Positions 1-8,638 of a stretch of DNA of 64,000 nt are shown piece by piece. The notes under the pieces were generated by a model. That model searched no databases, was not told where the DNA came from, and was given only the letters and a program-made list of their open reading frames with translations. Both the position numbers and the translations under genes were made by a program. The stretch covers positions 186,001 to 250,000 of the forward strand of contig JBPJFZ010000002.1 of NCBI GenBank assembly GCA_051208035.1, read 5' to 3'. Position 1 is the stretch's first letter. Every line of letters begins with the position of its first letter. The DNA is from JACKOB01 sp024234575. Its GTDB lineage: Bacteria > Pseudomonadota > Gammaproteobacteria > Pseudomonadales > Oleiphilaceae.

Positions 1-287
1 GCCCCTGCTTTTTCGTAACTGATTGCAATATCGGCGGGAGAAAAGTTTTCGCGGATGACCCCTTTACTGGGGGATGCTTTTTTAATCTCTGCAATGATTG
101 CCGGGTTACCGTGGGCATGTTGTGCCCGAATGGCTTTGGCAAAGCCTCGTGCGGCACCGGTTGTTCTCGCCAATCCTGCCAGCTCGCCTAAAGGTGTCTT
201 TTTTTCCCGCTCGGCAATTTCTTCCCACTTACGAGCAACGATATTGCGCAAAATTGTTGGCGTTTTGTCTAGTGTGTTATCAGTCAT
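1..287 (-). CDS. trpC: Indole-3-glycerol-phosphate synthase, N-terminal part (cut by window edge)
   Basis: Reading in from an ATG at 285-287, the frame stays open to the window edge and gives about 95 residues. They match the start of indole-glycerol-phosphate synthase: a TILRNIVARKWEEI N-terminal helix, then the first barrel strand PAIIAEIKKASPSKG, whose Lys and SPSKG loop bind the substrate, then an FSPADIAISYEKAG segment. The enzyme closes the indole ring of CdRP in tryptophan synthesis. It lies 54 bases downstream of trpD on the same strand and is the last visible gene of the trpE-G-D-C unit. The C-terminal two thirds lie outside the window. Confidence 0.93.
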   Translation of the reverse strand, partial: MTDNTLDKTPTILRNIVARKWEEIAEREKKTPLGELAGLARTTGAARGFAKAIRAQHAHGNPAIIAEIKKASPSKGVIRENFSPADIAISYEKAG

Positions 288-341
288 AGTGAATGCTTTA
301 TTTGTTCAATAGTGGCAGATACCCGCATCTGGGCGGCCGCG

Positions 342-1376
342 TTAGTCTACGAGACAGGCGGTGAAGCTCGCCAGTTCATTCATTTTGGCAAATGCCAGCC
401 CGCTGCCGATAGCATCGGCAGCCATATCGATGCCGTCTTTTAAGCTGCTGGCAAGATCTGCGGCATAAATTGCAGCACCTGCGTTGAGGGTAATGATGTC
501 GCGCGCTTTAACAGCGTTTTCGCTTTTATCTTTACCCAGCGCCATTTTGATTAAGCTCAGGCTTTCTTCAGCGCTGCTTACGCTAAGCCCGATCAAACTT
601 TTGCTGGCTATGCCAAAGTCTTCAGGGCTTATAACGTACTCTTTGATCTCTCCATGACGTAGTTCTGCCACATGGGTTTTATTGGCAATGCTGATTTCAT
701 CTAAGCCATCAGCCGAGTGGACGATAAGAACATGCTCGCTGCCCAGACGTTTAAGCACTTCGGCCATAGGGCGGCAAAGTGCTGCACTGAACACACCGAT
801 GACTTGCTTTTTGACACCCGCAGGGTTGGTCATTGGGCCTAGCATATTAAAAATAGTGCGCATGCCCATTTCTTTGCGTGGGCCAATTGCGTGCTTCATC
901 GCGCCGTGATGGGCAGGCGCAAACATAAAGCCGACCCCTATCTCTTTAATGCAACGGGTTACCTGCTCGGCGGTTAGCCCCAGATTTACACCTGCCGCTT
1001 CAAGAAGATCGGCGCTGCCGGTTGAGCTGGATACGCTGCGGTTGCCATGCTTGGCAACACAGCCACCAGCGGCGGCAACGACAAAGGCGCTGGCGGTTGA
1101 GACATTAAATAGATTGGCACCGTCACCACCTGTGCCGCAGGTATCGACAAGATGCGGGTGCTCTACAACAACGGGTGTTGCCAGTTTGCGCATCACTTGT
1201 GCCGCACCGGTAATTTCGTCGATGGTTTCACCCTTCATACGCAGTGCAACCAAAAAACCACCTATCTGAGCATCAGTAGCCTGGCCTGTCATAATCAGCT
1301 GCATGACGTCCTGCATTTCATCGGTGGAGAGGTTTCTGTTATCCACAACTGTCGCTAAAGCGGTTTTCATATCCAT
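342..1376 (-). CDS. trpD: Anthranilate phosphoribosyltransferase
   Basis: A 344-residue protein of normal TrpD length. It transfers the phosphoribosyl group of PRPP to anthranilate, the second step of tryptophan synthesis. Visible motifs are the glycine-rich PRPP loop DTCGTGGDGANLFNVST (about residues 78-94), KHGNRSVSSSTGSADLLE, and GPMTNPAGVKKQVIGV. The N-terminal helices resemble the glycosyltransferase family 3 N domain. It is a stand-alone TrpD, not fused to TrpG. It lies 91 bases after trpG and 54 bases before trpC, all on the minus strand, so it is probably part of one operon. Confidence 0.97.
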   Translation of the reverse strand: MDMKTALATVVDNRNLSTDEMQDVMQLIMTGQATDAQIGGFLVALRMKGETIDEITGAAQVMRKLATPVVVEHPHLVDTCGTGGDGANLFNVSTASAFVVAAAGGCVAKHGNRSVSSSTGSADLLEAAGVNLGLTAEQVTRCIKEIGVGFMFAPAHHGAMKHAIGPRKEMGMRTIFNMLGPMTNPAGVKKQVIGVFSAALCRPMAEVLKRLGSEHVLIVHSADGLDEISIANKTHVAELRHGEIKEYVISPEDFGIASKSLIGLSVSSAEESLSLIKMALGKDKSENAVKARDIITLNAGAAIYAADLASSLKDGIDMAADAIGSGLAFAKMNELASFTACLVD

Positions 1377-1467
1377 TGGCGGCGACCCTCCTTTGAGTCG
1401 TTCTTATCTTTTTAATGCAACCCTATCAGCAGGGCGAGTTGATAATGATTAAAACTAAGTGTGTGCA

Positions 1468-2046
1468 TCAGCTCTCGAGAAAATTACGCAACAGGTCATG
1501 ACCATGTTCAGATAAAATCGACTCCGGATGAAACTGCACTCCTTCAATGGGCATCGTGCGGTGTTTAACGCCCATGATTTCTTCCATGCTGCCGTCCTGG
1601 TTTTCAGTCCAGGCAGTGACCTCTAAGCAGTCTGGCACATGATTTTTGCAGATTACCAGCGAGTGATATCGGGTGGCGGTAAAAGGTTCAGCAAGCCCTT
1701 TAAACACGCCTGCGTGGTTGTGATGAATTGACGATGTTTTTCCATGCATCACTTGCCCGGCACGAACAATTTTGGCACCGAAAACCTGACCAATACTCTG
1801 ATGCCCAAGGCAGATGCCAAGTATCGGTATTTTGCCCGCGAAGGTTTGTATCGTCTCCATAGAAATACCCGCCTCGTTTGGCGTGCAGGGTCCGGGCGAC
1901 ACAACAATTTTTTCCGGCTTCATGGCCTTTATTTCTTTGGTGGTGATTTCGTCATTTCTGAACACGCGCACATCTGCACCCAGCTCACCAAGATACTGGA
2001 CAACGTTGTAGGTAAAAGAGTCGTAATTATCAATCATTAAAAGCAT
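1468..2046 (-). CDS. trpG: Anthranilate synthase component II (glutamine amidotransferase)
   Basis: A 192-residue class I glutamine amidotransferase that supplies ammonia to TrpE. Motifs include MLLMIDNYDSFTYN at the N terminus, the nucleophile loop ILGICLGHQSIG with Cys near residue 79, and the C-terminal VQFHPESI that supplies the His and Glu of the triad. It starts 13 bases after the trpE stop, so translation is probably coupled. A dual role with PabB in folate synthesis is common for such proteins and cannot be excluded from sequence alone. Confidence 0.97.
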   Translation of the reverse strand: MLLMIDNYDSFTYNVVQYLGELGADVRVFRNDEITTKEIKAMKPEKIVVSPGPCTPNEAGISMETIQTFAGKIPILGICLGHQSIGQVFGAKIVRAGQVMHGKTSSIHHNHAGVFKGLAEPFTATRYHSLVICKNHVPDCLEVTAWTENQDGSMEEIMGVKHRTMPIEGVQFHPESILSEHGHDLLRNFLES

Positions 2047-2059
2047 GGTTGCGGGCTCC

Positions 2060-3559
2060 TCAGGCTTCAGTACTCTCTAAATTATCAAGCCCTTGCGAGG
2101 CCATGGCGACGGCGCGAAAAACAGCGCGTCCTTTATTCATGGTTTCTTTCCATTCAAGTCTGGGCACCGAGTCTGCAACCACGCCAGCACCGGCCTGAAT
2201 ATGCAATTGGCCATCCTTAATGACTGCCGTGCGGATGCCTATGGCGGTATCCATGTTGCCGTTCCAGGATAGGTAACCGATGGCGCCGCCGTAGATTCCC
2301 CGTTTAACGGGCTCCAGCTCATCGATGATTTCCATCGCGCGAATCTTGGGTGCGCCGCTGAGCGTGCCTGCGGGGAAGGTTGCCCTTAGTACGTCCATGG
2401 CGGAGACATTTGGCTTAAGTTCACCCTGAACGTTCGAGACAATATGCATCACGTGAGAATAACGCTCTACTACCATCTGGTCGGTCACTTTGACTTTACC
2501 GATTTGGGAGACTCTGCCTGCATCGTTTCTACCCAGATCGATCAGCATGAGGTGTTCAGCGATTTCCTTCGGGTCGTTAAGTAAGTCTGCTTCCATCGCC
2601 AGATCGTCGGCTTCGGTTTTGCCGCGTCGGCGTGTGCCGGCAATGGGTCTCACTGTGACCTTGTTGTCTTCAACTCTTGCCAATATTTCGGGAGATGATC
2701 CGACAATGTAGAAATCTTCGAGGTTTAAGTAATACATGTAAGGGGATGGGTTCAGACAACGCAAGGCTCTATACAGGTCCAGCGGTGGTGCCTCGTAGCG
2801 CACTGACATGCGTTGTGCAATCACCGTCTGCATGACATCTCCGGCGAGCACATAGTCTTTAATTTTCTCGACAGCCGCTTCGAAGTCCGCTTGTTTAAAT
2901 CCTGAGACAAAGTCAGTTTCTTTGACATCAATCGGCGGATGACTGCCGATGTTTTTCAGGTTCTCGCCAGAGCGTAACTCACGAACCAGCTTGTCCAGCT
3001 CGTTATGTGCGTTTGCCAGAGCATTCTCATCGTCGGGGTTTGCATGGTGAATAAGAATCAACTTGCCACTAAGGTTATCAAACACCACGACTTTGTCTGA
3101 CACCATCAGCAGAATATCCGGCGTTTTCAGAGGGTCTGCAGGCGCTTTACCCTGTAGGCGGGGCTCGATATAACGCACCGTGTCGTAACTAAAGTAGCCA
3201 ACCAGGCCACCATTAAATCGGGGCAGGTTAGGCAGGTCGGGCACTTTAAAGCGGGCCTGAAAATCAGTGATATACGACAGCGGGTCATCCACCTCTTTTG
3301 ACTCAACGACCTTGCCATTTTCCGTTAACGTCACGGTCTTGTTGGTGACACGCAGAATGGTTTCGCAGGCGAGGCCGATAATCGAGTATCGACCCCATTT
3401 TTCGCCACCCTGTACTGACTCGAGTAAATAGCTGTATGGCTGATTAGCCAGTTTTAAATAACAACTGAGCGGCGTATCCAGGTCGGCCAGAACCTCCCGG
3501 ACAACGGGAATGCGATTGTAGCCCTGATCTGCAAGACGCTTGAATTCCTCAGGCGACAT
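2060..3559 (-). CDS. trpE: Anthranilate synthase component I
   Basis: A 499-residue chorismate-utilising enzyme that makes anthranilate from chorismate with ammonia from TrpG. The N-terminal part has the LLES element (about residues 46-49) that in the family forms the feedback tryptophan site, followed by GRYSIIGL. The C-terminal chorismate-binding domain has PIAGTRRRGKT, LMLIDLGRNDAGRV, HVMHIVSNVQG, FPAGTLSGAPK and GIYGGAIGYL. It is the first structural gene of the trp unit. About 190 bases of leader, including a candidate Trp-codon peptide, lie between the leader ORF and the trpE start. Confidence 0.97.
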   Translation of the reverse strand: MSPEEFKRLADQGYNRIPVVREVLADLDTPLSCYLKLANQPYSYLLESVQGGEKWGRYSIIGLACETILRVTNKTVTLTENGKVVESKEVDDPLSYITDFQARFKVPDLPNLPRFNGGLVGYFSYDTVRYIEPRLQGKAPADPLKTPDILLMVSDKVVVFDNLSGKLILIHHANPDDENALANAHNELDKLVRELRSGENLKNIGSHPPIDVKETDFVSGFKQADFEAAVEKIKDYVLAGDVMQTVIAQRMSVRYEAPPLDLYRALRCLNPSPYMYYLNLEDFYIVGSSPEILARVEDNKVTVRPIAGTRRRGKTEADDLAMEADLLNDPKEIAEHLMLIDLGRNDAGRVSQIGKVKVTDQMVVERYSHVMHIVSNVQGELKPNVSAMDVLRATFPAGTLSGAPKIRAMEIIDELEPVKRGIYGGAIGYLSWNGNMDTAIGIRTAVIKDGQLHIQAGAGVVADSVPRLEWKETMNKGRAVFRAVAMASQGLDNLESTEA

Positions 3560-3599
3560 GATAATTCCTTAAATTAGACATGCGGAACATAAAGGTGAT

Positions 3600-3774
3600 G
3601 CTGGCACACGACGAGCCTGGTGCATCTGGCTTAATAATTCCTGATTGTTAGTTCTGCATCTGATGGCGATGCTACCTGTCATACAATGCGCCGTCTATCC
3701 GAAGCAGTATGAATGATAGCTCATTCAATGCGGGACTGTGGCGCAGGACGAGTCTTAATGCCAGCGTCGCCATC
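3600..3774 (-). promoter_or_regulatory. Candidate trp leader RNA with alternative pairings
   Basis: The trpE leader contains segments that could form competing helices with the Trp codons. The RNA segment from 3767-3774 (first Trp codon) is perfectly complementary over 8 bases to 3662-3669. The segment from 3759-3765 (second Trp codon) is perfectly complementary over 7 bases to 3600-3606. A separate perfect 6-bp hairpin with a 4-base loop lies at 3711-3726. I see no strong U-tract terminator before trpE, so whether this works by transcription attenuation, by control of trpE translation, or not at all is open. The 3560-3857 gap holds nothing else I recognise. Confidence 0.4.
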
Positions 3775-3817
3775 GCCCGGGGAAGTGTGTCTTTGTCGAA
3801 AAGCAGAATGTGTTCAT
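3755..3817 (-). CDS. trpL: Candidate Trp leader peptide (20 aa)
   Basis: An ATG-initiated 20-codon ORF lies upstream of trpE. It encodes MNTFCFSTKTHFPGRWRRWH and stops at TAA. Two Trp codons sit at positions 16 and 19, just before the stop, the layout expected of a tryptophan attenuator peptide. Each Trp codon lies in an RNA segment complementary to downstream leader sequence. Against it: no clear Shine-Dalgarno sequence precedes the ATG, and no classic terminator follows. The ORF is short enough to occur by chance. Confidence 0.45.
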   Translation of the reverse strand: MNTFCFSTKTHFPGRWRRWH

Positions 3818-3857
3818 GGTGCAGACTGAAATACCATAAAAAATAATTGCCATAAGA

Positions 3858-4520
3858 TTACCGCAGCCCTGCCAGTGAATCAACAACCAAATCTGGCTTG
3901 GACAGCGAGATATCCACGCCATGATTGTAGCCGTAGCTTACACAAATGACTGGCACCTTAGCCGCTCTTGCCGCATGCACATCATGCATCGAATCACCAA
4001 TCATGATTGGACGCTGACACTGATTGCGCTGAATCAGCTTTTGTAACGGCATGGGGTGGGGCTTTTTCTCTGCAAAGCTATCGCCGCCGGCAACATCACA
4101 GAAATAATGTTGGATACTTAGTTTTTCTAACAGCGTATGGGTAAATTCGATGGGTTTATTGGTAACAACTGCCATCTTGATTGACTGTTGCTGGCAAGCA
4201 TCAAGAAACTCTTTTACCCCAGTAAAAAGCATGCTGTTGATGCCGTTTGTTTGGTGGTAATGATGCATAAAACTGGTGAAGGCTGTGCTTTGTTGCGCTG
4301 GCACTAACTGCTCTTCACTGATGTTCTGGGCGTCGGCCAACGCGCGGGCAACCAGCTTCGCTGCGCCATTGCCCACCCATTGCCTTACCTTATATTCGCC
4401 GGCAGGTGGCAACCCTGTGTCATATAGCATGCAGTCAATGGCCAGAGCAAGGTCTGGCACACTGTCGACCAATGTGCCGTCCAGATCAAACAGGATCAGG
4501 TCTGCGTGTTGCCAGTTCAC
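3858..4520 (-). CDS. gph: Phosphoglycolate phosphatase-type HAD hydrolase
   Basis: A HAD-superfamily hydrolase of about 220 residues from a GTG at 4518-4520. That start places the nucleophile motif LILFDLDGTLVDSVPD near the N terminus, as in the family. The longer open frame runs back into rpe and is unlikely to be translated. Other HAD motifs are VVTNKP (motif II), KKPHPMPLQKLI (motif III Lys) and PIMIGDSMHDVHAARAA (motif IV acidic pair). The role is removal of 2-phosphoglycolate formed during DNA repair. It follows rpe by 37 bases, and the rpe-gph-trpE order is known from other gammaproteobacteria. The exact start is uncertain. Confidence 0.88.
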   Translation of the reverse strand: MNWQHADLILFDLDGTLVDSVPDLALAIDCMLYDTGLPPAGEYKVRQWVGNGAAKLVARALADAQNISEEQLVPAQQSTAFTSFMHHYHQTNGINSMLFTGVKEFLDACQQQSIKMAVVTNKPIEFTHTLLEKLSIQHYFCDVAGGDSFAEKKPHPMPLQKLIQRNQCQRPIMIGDSMHDVHAARAAKVPVICVSYGYNHGVDISLSKPDLVVDSLAGLR

Positions 4521-4557
4521 GCTTTGCCAGCTCTTTTTGTCAGGGCTTGCCGATGAA

Positions 4558-5235
4558 TCATATAGATTCAGCCAGTGCCAGCTGTTCACGCATAGCCGCG
4601 ATGGTTCTGGCATAGTCGTCGGTGTTGAAAATAGCCGAGCCCGCGACAAATGTGTCGGCACCCGCTTGTGCAATCGAGCGGATGTTGTCGACGGTTACGC
4701 CACCATCGACTTCAAGCTGAATATTACGGCCGCTGGCGGCAATTTTTGCTCTCGCCGCTCTTAGTTTGTCGAGTGTTGCGGGGATAAATTTTTGTCCGCC
4801 AAAACCCGGGTTAACTGACATCAACAGCACCATGTCGAGCTTGTCCATAACATAGTCCATATGATGTAAAGGCGTTGCCGGATTAAACACCAGCCCAGCC
4901 TTACAGCCACCATCTTTGATGAGCTGCAATGAGCGGTCTACGTGCTGGGATGCTTCCGGGTGAAACGTGATGTAGGTAGCGCCAGCATCGATAAACATTT
5001 TAATCAGATCATCGACCGGACTGACCATTAAGTGCACATCAATTGGCGCGTCGATGCCGTGCTTGCGCAGTGCCGAACAAACCATTGGGCCGATTGTAAG
5101 GTTGGGGACGTAATGGTTGTCCATGACATCAAAATGAACGATGTCGGCACCAGCCTCCAGCACATCCTCAACTTCTTGCCCTAATCGGGCAAAGTCAGCG
5201 GACAAAATGGATGGAGCGATTTGGAAATTGCGCAT
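4558..5235 (-). CDS. rpe: Ribulose-phosphate 3-epimerase
   Basis: A 225-residue TIM-barrel epimerase that interconverts ribulose-5-phosphate and xylulose-5-phosphate. Start ATG at 5233-5235 is preceded by AAGGAA at good spacing, so I prefer it to the ATG nine codons upstream. Motifs are IAPSILSADFARLG, DIVHFDVMDNHYVPN with metal-binding His and Asp, VMLLMSVNPGFGGQKFI-type strand (here LVLLMSVNPGFGGQ region), and LEVDGGV with the second catalytic Asp. The length equals that of the E. coli enzyme. Confidence 0.96.
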   Translation of the reverse strand: MRNFQIAPSILSADFARLGQEVEDVLEAGADIVHFDVMDNHYVPNLTIGPMVCSALRKHGIDAPIDVHLMVSPVDDLIKMFIDAGATYITFHPEASQHVDRSLQLIKDGGCKAGLVFNPATPLHHMDYVMDKLDMVLLMSVNPGFGGQKFIPATLDKLRAARAKIAASGRNIQLEVDGGVTVDNIRSIAQAGADTFVAGSAIFNTDDYARTIAAMREQLALAESI

Positions 5236-5477
5236 AGTGGTTCCTTCTTGTGAGTTCAGCATCGCGTCATCGGCTTTTTGCGAATCATTTTAGTCGACAG
5301 CACCGGCAACCTAACGGATGGTATGGTTCATGCTACGCTTAATAGTAATGAGAGCCATATTCTACGCAGAATCTGCAGTCGATTGAACTATTCGACCGAT
5401 AATCCATAGGTCAAAATAAAATATCACGAGCGCCCTCATAATAAAGCGGTCGGTGATAAAAGGGTAAGAGCTACACA

Positions 5478-6785
5478 ATGCACCAAAACGTAAAGACGAT
5501 AAAGCAAAGAACGCGCTTAGTTAGCCAATTGAGGGCGAGCTTGGTACGCATGCGGTTTTGGCTGACAACCGCCGGTAACAGGGGACAAGAGTTGCCGCAT
5601 GCATTGCTGATAATAGCGTTTGGTATGATCTGCTTACTGCGGGTAGGGCCGGTTCAGTCGGAAGATGCACCGGCTGAAAAAAGCGCTGCAAGCGCACCCG
5701 CAGAGACGGCAAACGCCAATAAAGGTGAGTGGGCGGCGCGGGAGAAAGCCAATGAGCTTCCTCGACAGCATTTAGATCCGCAAACGACACAACAAACGGT
5801 TTTAACCACCGAACTGAAAAAAAACGAACAGGTGTGGCTTGAGTCACCGAAGGATAAAGGTAAGTTCCTTGCCGTGGCGGTGAAAGAGGCCTCTGGCACG
5901 CCACAAGGCGCAGTGGTGATTATTCCTGACTATGGTCAGCATGCACAGTGGCCGGTGTTAGTGAAACCTTTTGGCGAGCTGTTGCCTGACAAGGGGTGGT
6001 ATGTGTTATCGGCAAGCATGCCAGAAAAATATAGCCGCCAGCCACCGGACCGCGCTTTCGAGCCGAAAGCCCTTGATGAGGTGATGGTAAATGCTGATGT
6101 TCCGGCAGTTGCTTCGAGCCGCACTGCTGATGCAGAGGCTAAAGCCGCTGATACCGAGGTGGCGGCTAACGAGCCGGCGGAGCAAAGTGCCGCCGAACAG
6201 GGTAATGCTAGTAACGATGGTATAGGCAGCCCCGACGGTAATGCCGTTGCCATTGATTTAGGGGATGGCACCATTAATGCCAATGGCACAGTGGAAGGCG
6301 GCGCAGACAACGAGTTAATAGCTACCGCCGCCGAGGTTGCGCGTGCCCGAATGCGCTCTGCCCTTGGCTATGTGAAATCGAAAGGATACGAAAACATTGT
6401 GCTTGTTGGGATTGGTATGGGGGCAAGTCATACGCTGAAGTATCTTGAAGAAAACAAGGGGTCTTTACCTCGGCGTGGATTCGCCGTCATCCTGGTTGAT
6501 GCGAAGTTCTCAGACGATGATGCTGAAGTTTTCAGTAAAAGTTTTGATAAAGGCTTTCAGTCGCCGATGCTGGATATTGTTAATACGCTTGACTTACCGT
6601 CCTTGGGGCGTGCTGAATCACGCAAGCGATTGTCGCGTTCACTGAGGATGTCTGGTTACCAGCAAATAAAAATGGCTTTAACATTGCAGGCAACCAAAGA
6701 TCCACAGAGTGTTTTAATGCACAGAATTTCAGCATGGGTATCGGTTAAAGCACCGGGCACCAAGGCCACCAAATATAAACGCTAG
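5478..6785 (+). CDS. DUF3530-type alpha/beta-hydrolase-like envelope protein
   Basis: A 435-residue protein with an N-terminal hydrophobic segment (about residues 35-60, ending near VGPVQSEDA) that looks like a signal anchor. The body resembles the gammaproteobacterial DUF3530 family. Visible pieces are GAVVIIPDYGQHAQWPVLVKPFGELLPDKGWYVLSASMP-type strands (about residues 140-180) and NIVLVGIGMGASHTLKYL (about 304-321), which looks like a hydrolase nucleophile elbow but has Gly-Met-Gly where GxSxG would be. Between them is an Ala- and Glu-rich low-complexity stretch (about 220-285). Function unknown. It is convergent with the dehydrogenase that follows. Confidence 0.7.
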   Translation: MHQNVKTIKQRTRLVSQLRASLVRMRFWLTTAGNRGQELPHALLIIAFGMICLLRVGPVQSEDAPAEKSAASAPAETANANKGEWAAREKANELPRQHLDPQTTQQTVLTTELKKNEQVWLESPKDKGKFLAVAVKEASGTPQGAVVIIPDYGQHAQWPVLVKPFGELLPDKGWYVLSASMPEKYSRQPPDRAFEPKALDEVMVNADVPAVASSRTADAEAKAADTEVAANEPAEQSAAEQGNASNDGIGSPDGNAVAIDLGDGTINANGTVEGGADNELIATAAEVARARMRSALGYVKSKGYENIVLVGIGMGASHTLKYLEENKGSLPRRGFAVILVDAKFSDDDAEVFSKSFDKGFQSPMLDIVNTLDLPSLGRAESRKRLSRSLRMSGYQQIKMALTLQATKDPQSVLMHRISAWVSVKAPGTKATKYKR

Positions 6786-6804
6786 ATGGCCTTGGAGTGT
6801 TTGT

Positions 6805-7758
6805 TTATAGCGGGCTCTGCTTGATCACTTTGGAAACCAGCCTGCGGTCACGACCCATTTCCGGGTAGTCTTTGTCGCTGTCTGGCCAGATTCGATAACC
6901 ATAGTTGTATAGGTGCGTCATAACCTCTGGGGCAAATAATGTTAAGAATCCCATTGTTTTTCCTGTGCCAGTTACGACGCGACGAGGCTTTTGCACGACA
7001 GCCTTAACGAACATCCTTGCCGCGCTTTCAGGGCTCGCCGCCGGTGCATCGGCATAGGCTTTGGTCGGTGCGATCATGGGGGTTTTTACCAATGGGAACT
7101 TAATTGCAGTGGTGATGATGTTGCGATCTGCATACTCCGCGACCAGTGCATCAAGAAACGCGTCCATAGCCGCCTTGCTTGCCAGATAGGCACCAAATCT
7201 TGGCGTGGGGGCCATTGTGCCCATGGTCGATGAGTGAATGATCTGGCCGCCACCCTGACTAACCATCGCTGGAAGAAATCCGAGGATGAGTTTGGCGCCA
7301 CCGAAGTAGTTAAGTTGCATCGTTCGTTCAATGTCGTGGAAACGGTCATAAGAGCGTGAGATAGAGCGGCGAATTGAATGCCCGGCGTTGTTAAATAAAA
7401 TATCGGGTACACCTTGCTGATCCAGAACCGCTTTTACCAGCCTTTCGCAGTCTTCAAGGTCTGCCAGATCGCATTGCTGCCAGCAGATACTGCCTTGGTT
7501 TTTAATATTGCTGCTAATTTCCTCCGTGGCAGCAATGAGTTTTTCCCGGTCGCGGCCAGCAATAGCAACATGAGCACCGTAACGCACGGCTTCTTTCGCG
7601 CAGGCGAGACCTATGCCGCTGGAACCGCCCGTTATAAGAACTTTTTTATCGAAAAACGCTTGCTGGTTTTGCTTGTCTTTGCGCCTGGCTGGGTCTAAGC
7701 GTCTTAGCAAATGTTGCTTTAAAAAACCGGCCGCGCCAGTTACGAGACTATTGATCAT
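6805..7758 (-). CDS. Short-chain dehydrogenase/reductase
   Basis: About 317 residues from the ATG at 7756-7758. It is a classical SDR with a Rossmann cofactor loop (TGGSSGIGLA, about residues 43-52), NNAGHS, a catalytic Ser in IHSSTMG, and the YLASK active-site motif. An N-terminal extension of about 35 residues precedes the nucleotide-binding strand, and the C-terminal 60 residues are basic and hydrophobic, as in lipid- or sterol-acting SDRs with membrane contact. The substrate cannot be read from sequence. It stands alone between the DUF3530 gene and the cytochrome cluster. Confidence 0.85.
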   Translation of the reverse strand: MINSLVTGAAGFLKQHLLRRLDPARRKDKQNQQAFFDKKVLITGGSSGIGLACAKEAVRYGAHVAIAGRDREKLIAATEEISSNIKNQGSICWQQCDLADLEDCERLVKAVLDQQGVPDILFNNAGHSIRRSISRSYDRFHDIERTMQLNYFGGAKLILGFLPAMVSQGGGQIIHSSTMGTMAPTPRFGAYLASKAAMDAFLDALVAEYADRNIITTAIKFPLVKTPMIAPTKAYADAPAASPESAARMFVKAVVQKPRRVVTGTGKTMGFLTLFAPEVMTHLYNYGYRIWPDSDKDYPEMGRDRRLVSKVIKQSPL

Positions 7759-7940
7759 ATGAGCGCCCTGTCGTTGTTTTTGTTGTAGCAATTTAAATGT
7801 CCTGAATAAGTTCTTTTATACTAGAGCGCACAGAACAAAGGCGAAATGACCTAAAAAGCCAATAGTGCTGGCAAATTCATCAATGTGAAGTTGTGGTGTG
7901 TAAGAGATGCTTTGCGAGATGGAGAATAAATGGGGAAATA

Positions 7941-7966
7941 CGCTTCTCGATTGATGTCGAGAAGCG
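7941..7966 (-). terminator. Hairpin after the CymA-like gene
   Basis: A perfect 10-bp inverted repeat (CGCTTCTCGA / TCGAGAAGCG) with a 6-base loop, 13 bases past the stop of the tetraheme cytochrome gene. On the minus strand it is followed by TATTTCCCC, only a weak U-tract, so it may be a poor intrinsic terminator or simply a 3'-end stabilising stem. Confidence 0.55.
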
Positions 7967-7978
7967 GATGGGTAAGGT

Positions 7979-8548
7979 TTATTCAGTCTGTGGCAATTTG
8001 TGAGCGATTCCTTTGTGGCAATCAATGCAGGTTTTTCCTTCAACCTTCTCTTGGCTGTGCCTCTTGGCTGTGCGTTTATCCTGAGCCTCGGGGTCCATGC
8101 GCGCAAAGTCATGGCAGTTTCGGCACTCGCGAGATCCGCTATCGGACATTTTTGCCCAGACGCCTTCAGCCATTTCAAGTCGCTTGCTTTCAAAATTTTC
8201 AAGCGTAATGGTTCCAGCGAGTTTATGGTAAACATCGGCAGTGGCTTTGATTTTAGTGATGATTTTTGGAATGGTTTCGTGGGGGATATGACAGTCTGCA
8301 CAGGTTACTTTAACGCCCGCTCGGTTATAAAAATGAATGGACGACTCATACTCTTCTACAATGGTGTCCATGCCGATATGGCAGCCGTAACAAAAATCGT
8401 TAGTGCTCGTGTAATGCATGGCGCCGTTATAGACAGGTAGTGCCAATAAGCCGGCGCCAAATAGAAGAAATCCACCCAACGGAATCCCAAATAGCCATCG
8501 AGAGGATGGTTTTTCCCATATTTTCTTAAAAAAGCCCTTGTTTTCCAT
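7979..8548 (-). CDS. cymA: NapC/NirT-family tetraheme quinol dehydrogenase, CymA-like
   Basis: 189 residues from the ATG at 8546-8548, which is preceded by an AGGA element. The frame can be opened 21 codons further, but the shorter form matches the size of Shewanella CymA. One transmembrane helix (about residues 18-40) anchors a periplasmic domain with four CxxCH haem sites at residues 53 (CYGCH), 83 (CADCH), 142 (CRNCH) and 174 (CIDCH). The family oxidises menaquinol or ubiquinol at the inner membrane and passes electrons to periplasmic carriers. It follows the cytochrome c4 gene by 90 bases and is divergent from the mtrCAB-like genes, which argues for a Mtr role rather than a Nap, Nir or Tor role. 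No reductase gene of those systems is present in the window. Confidence 0.88.
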   Translation of the reverse strand: MENKGFFKKIWEKPSSRWLFGIPLGGFLLFGAGLLALPVYNGAMHYTSTNDFCYGCHIGMDTIVEEYESSIHFYNRAGVKVTCADCHIPHETIPKIITKIKATADVYHKLAGTITLENFESKRLEMAEGVWAKMSDSGSRECRNCHDFARMDPEAQDKRTAKRHSQEKVEGKTCIDCHKGIAHKLPQTE

Positions 8549-8638
8549 TAGGTTGTATCCTGGGGGCGATGACGGCTCTATGGCTGTCTGATTTTTATTG
8601 TATCCCGGCACAACTTTATCCGAGGGAAGTGACCAACT

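Noticed and set aside
3858..4673. Gph with a 51-residue extension overlapping rpe
   Set aside because: The extra residues lie in another frame of rpe and lack HAD similarity. The GTG at 4520 gives a normal N terminus.
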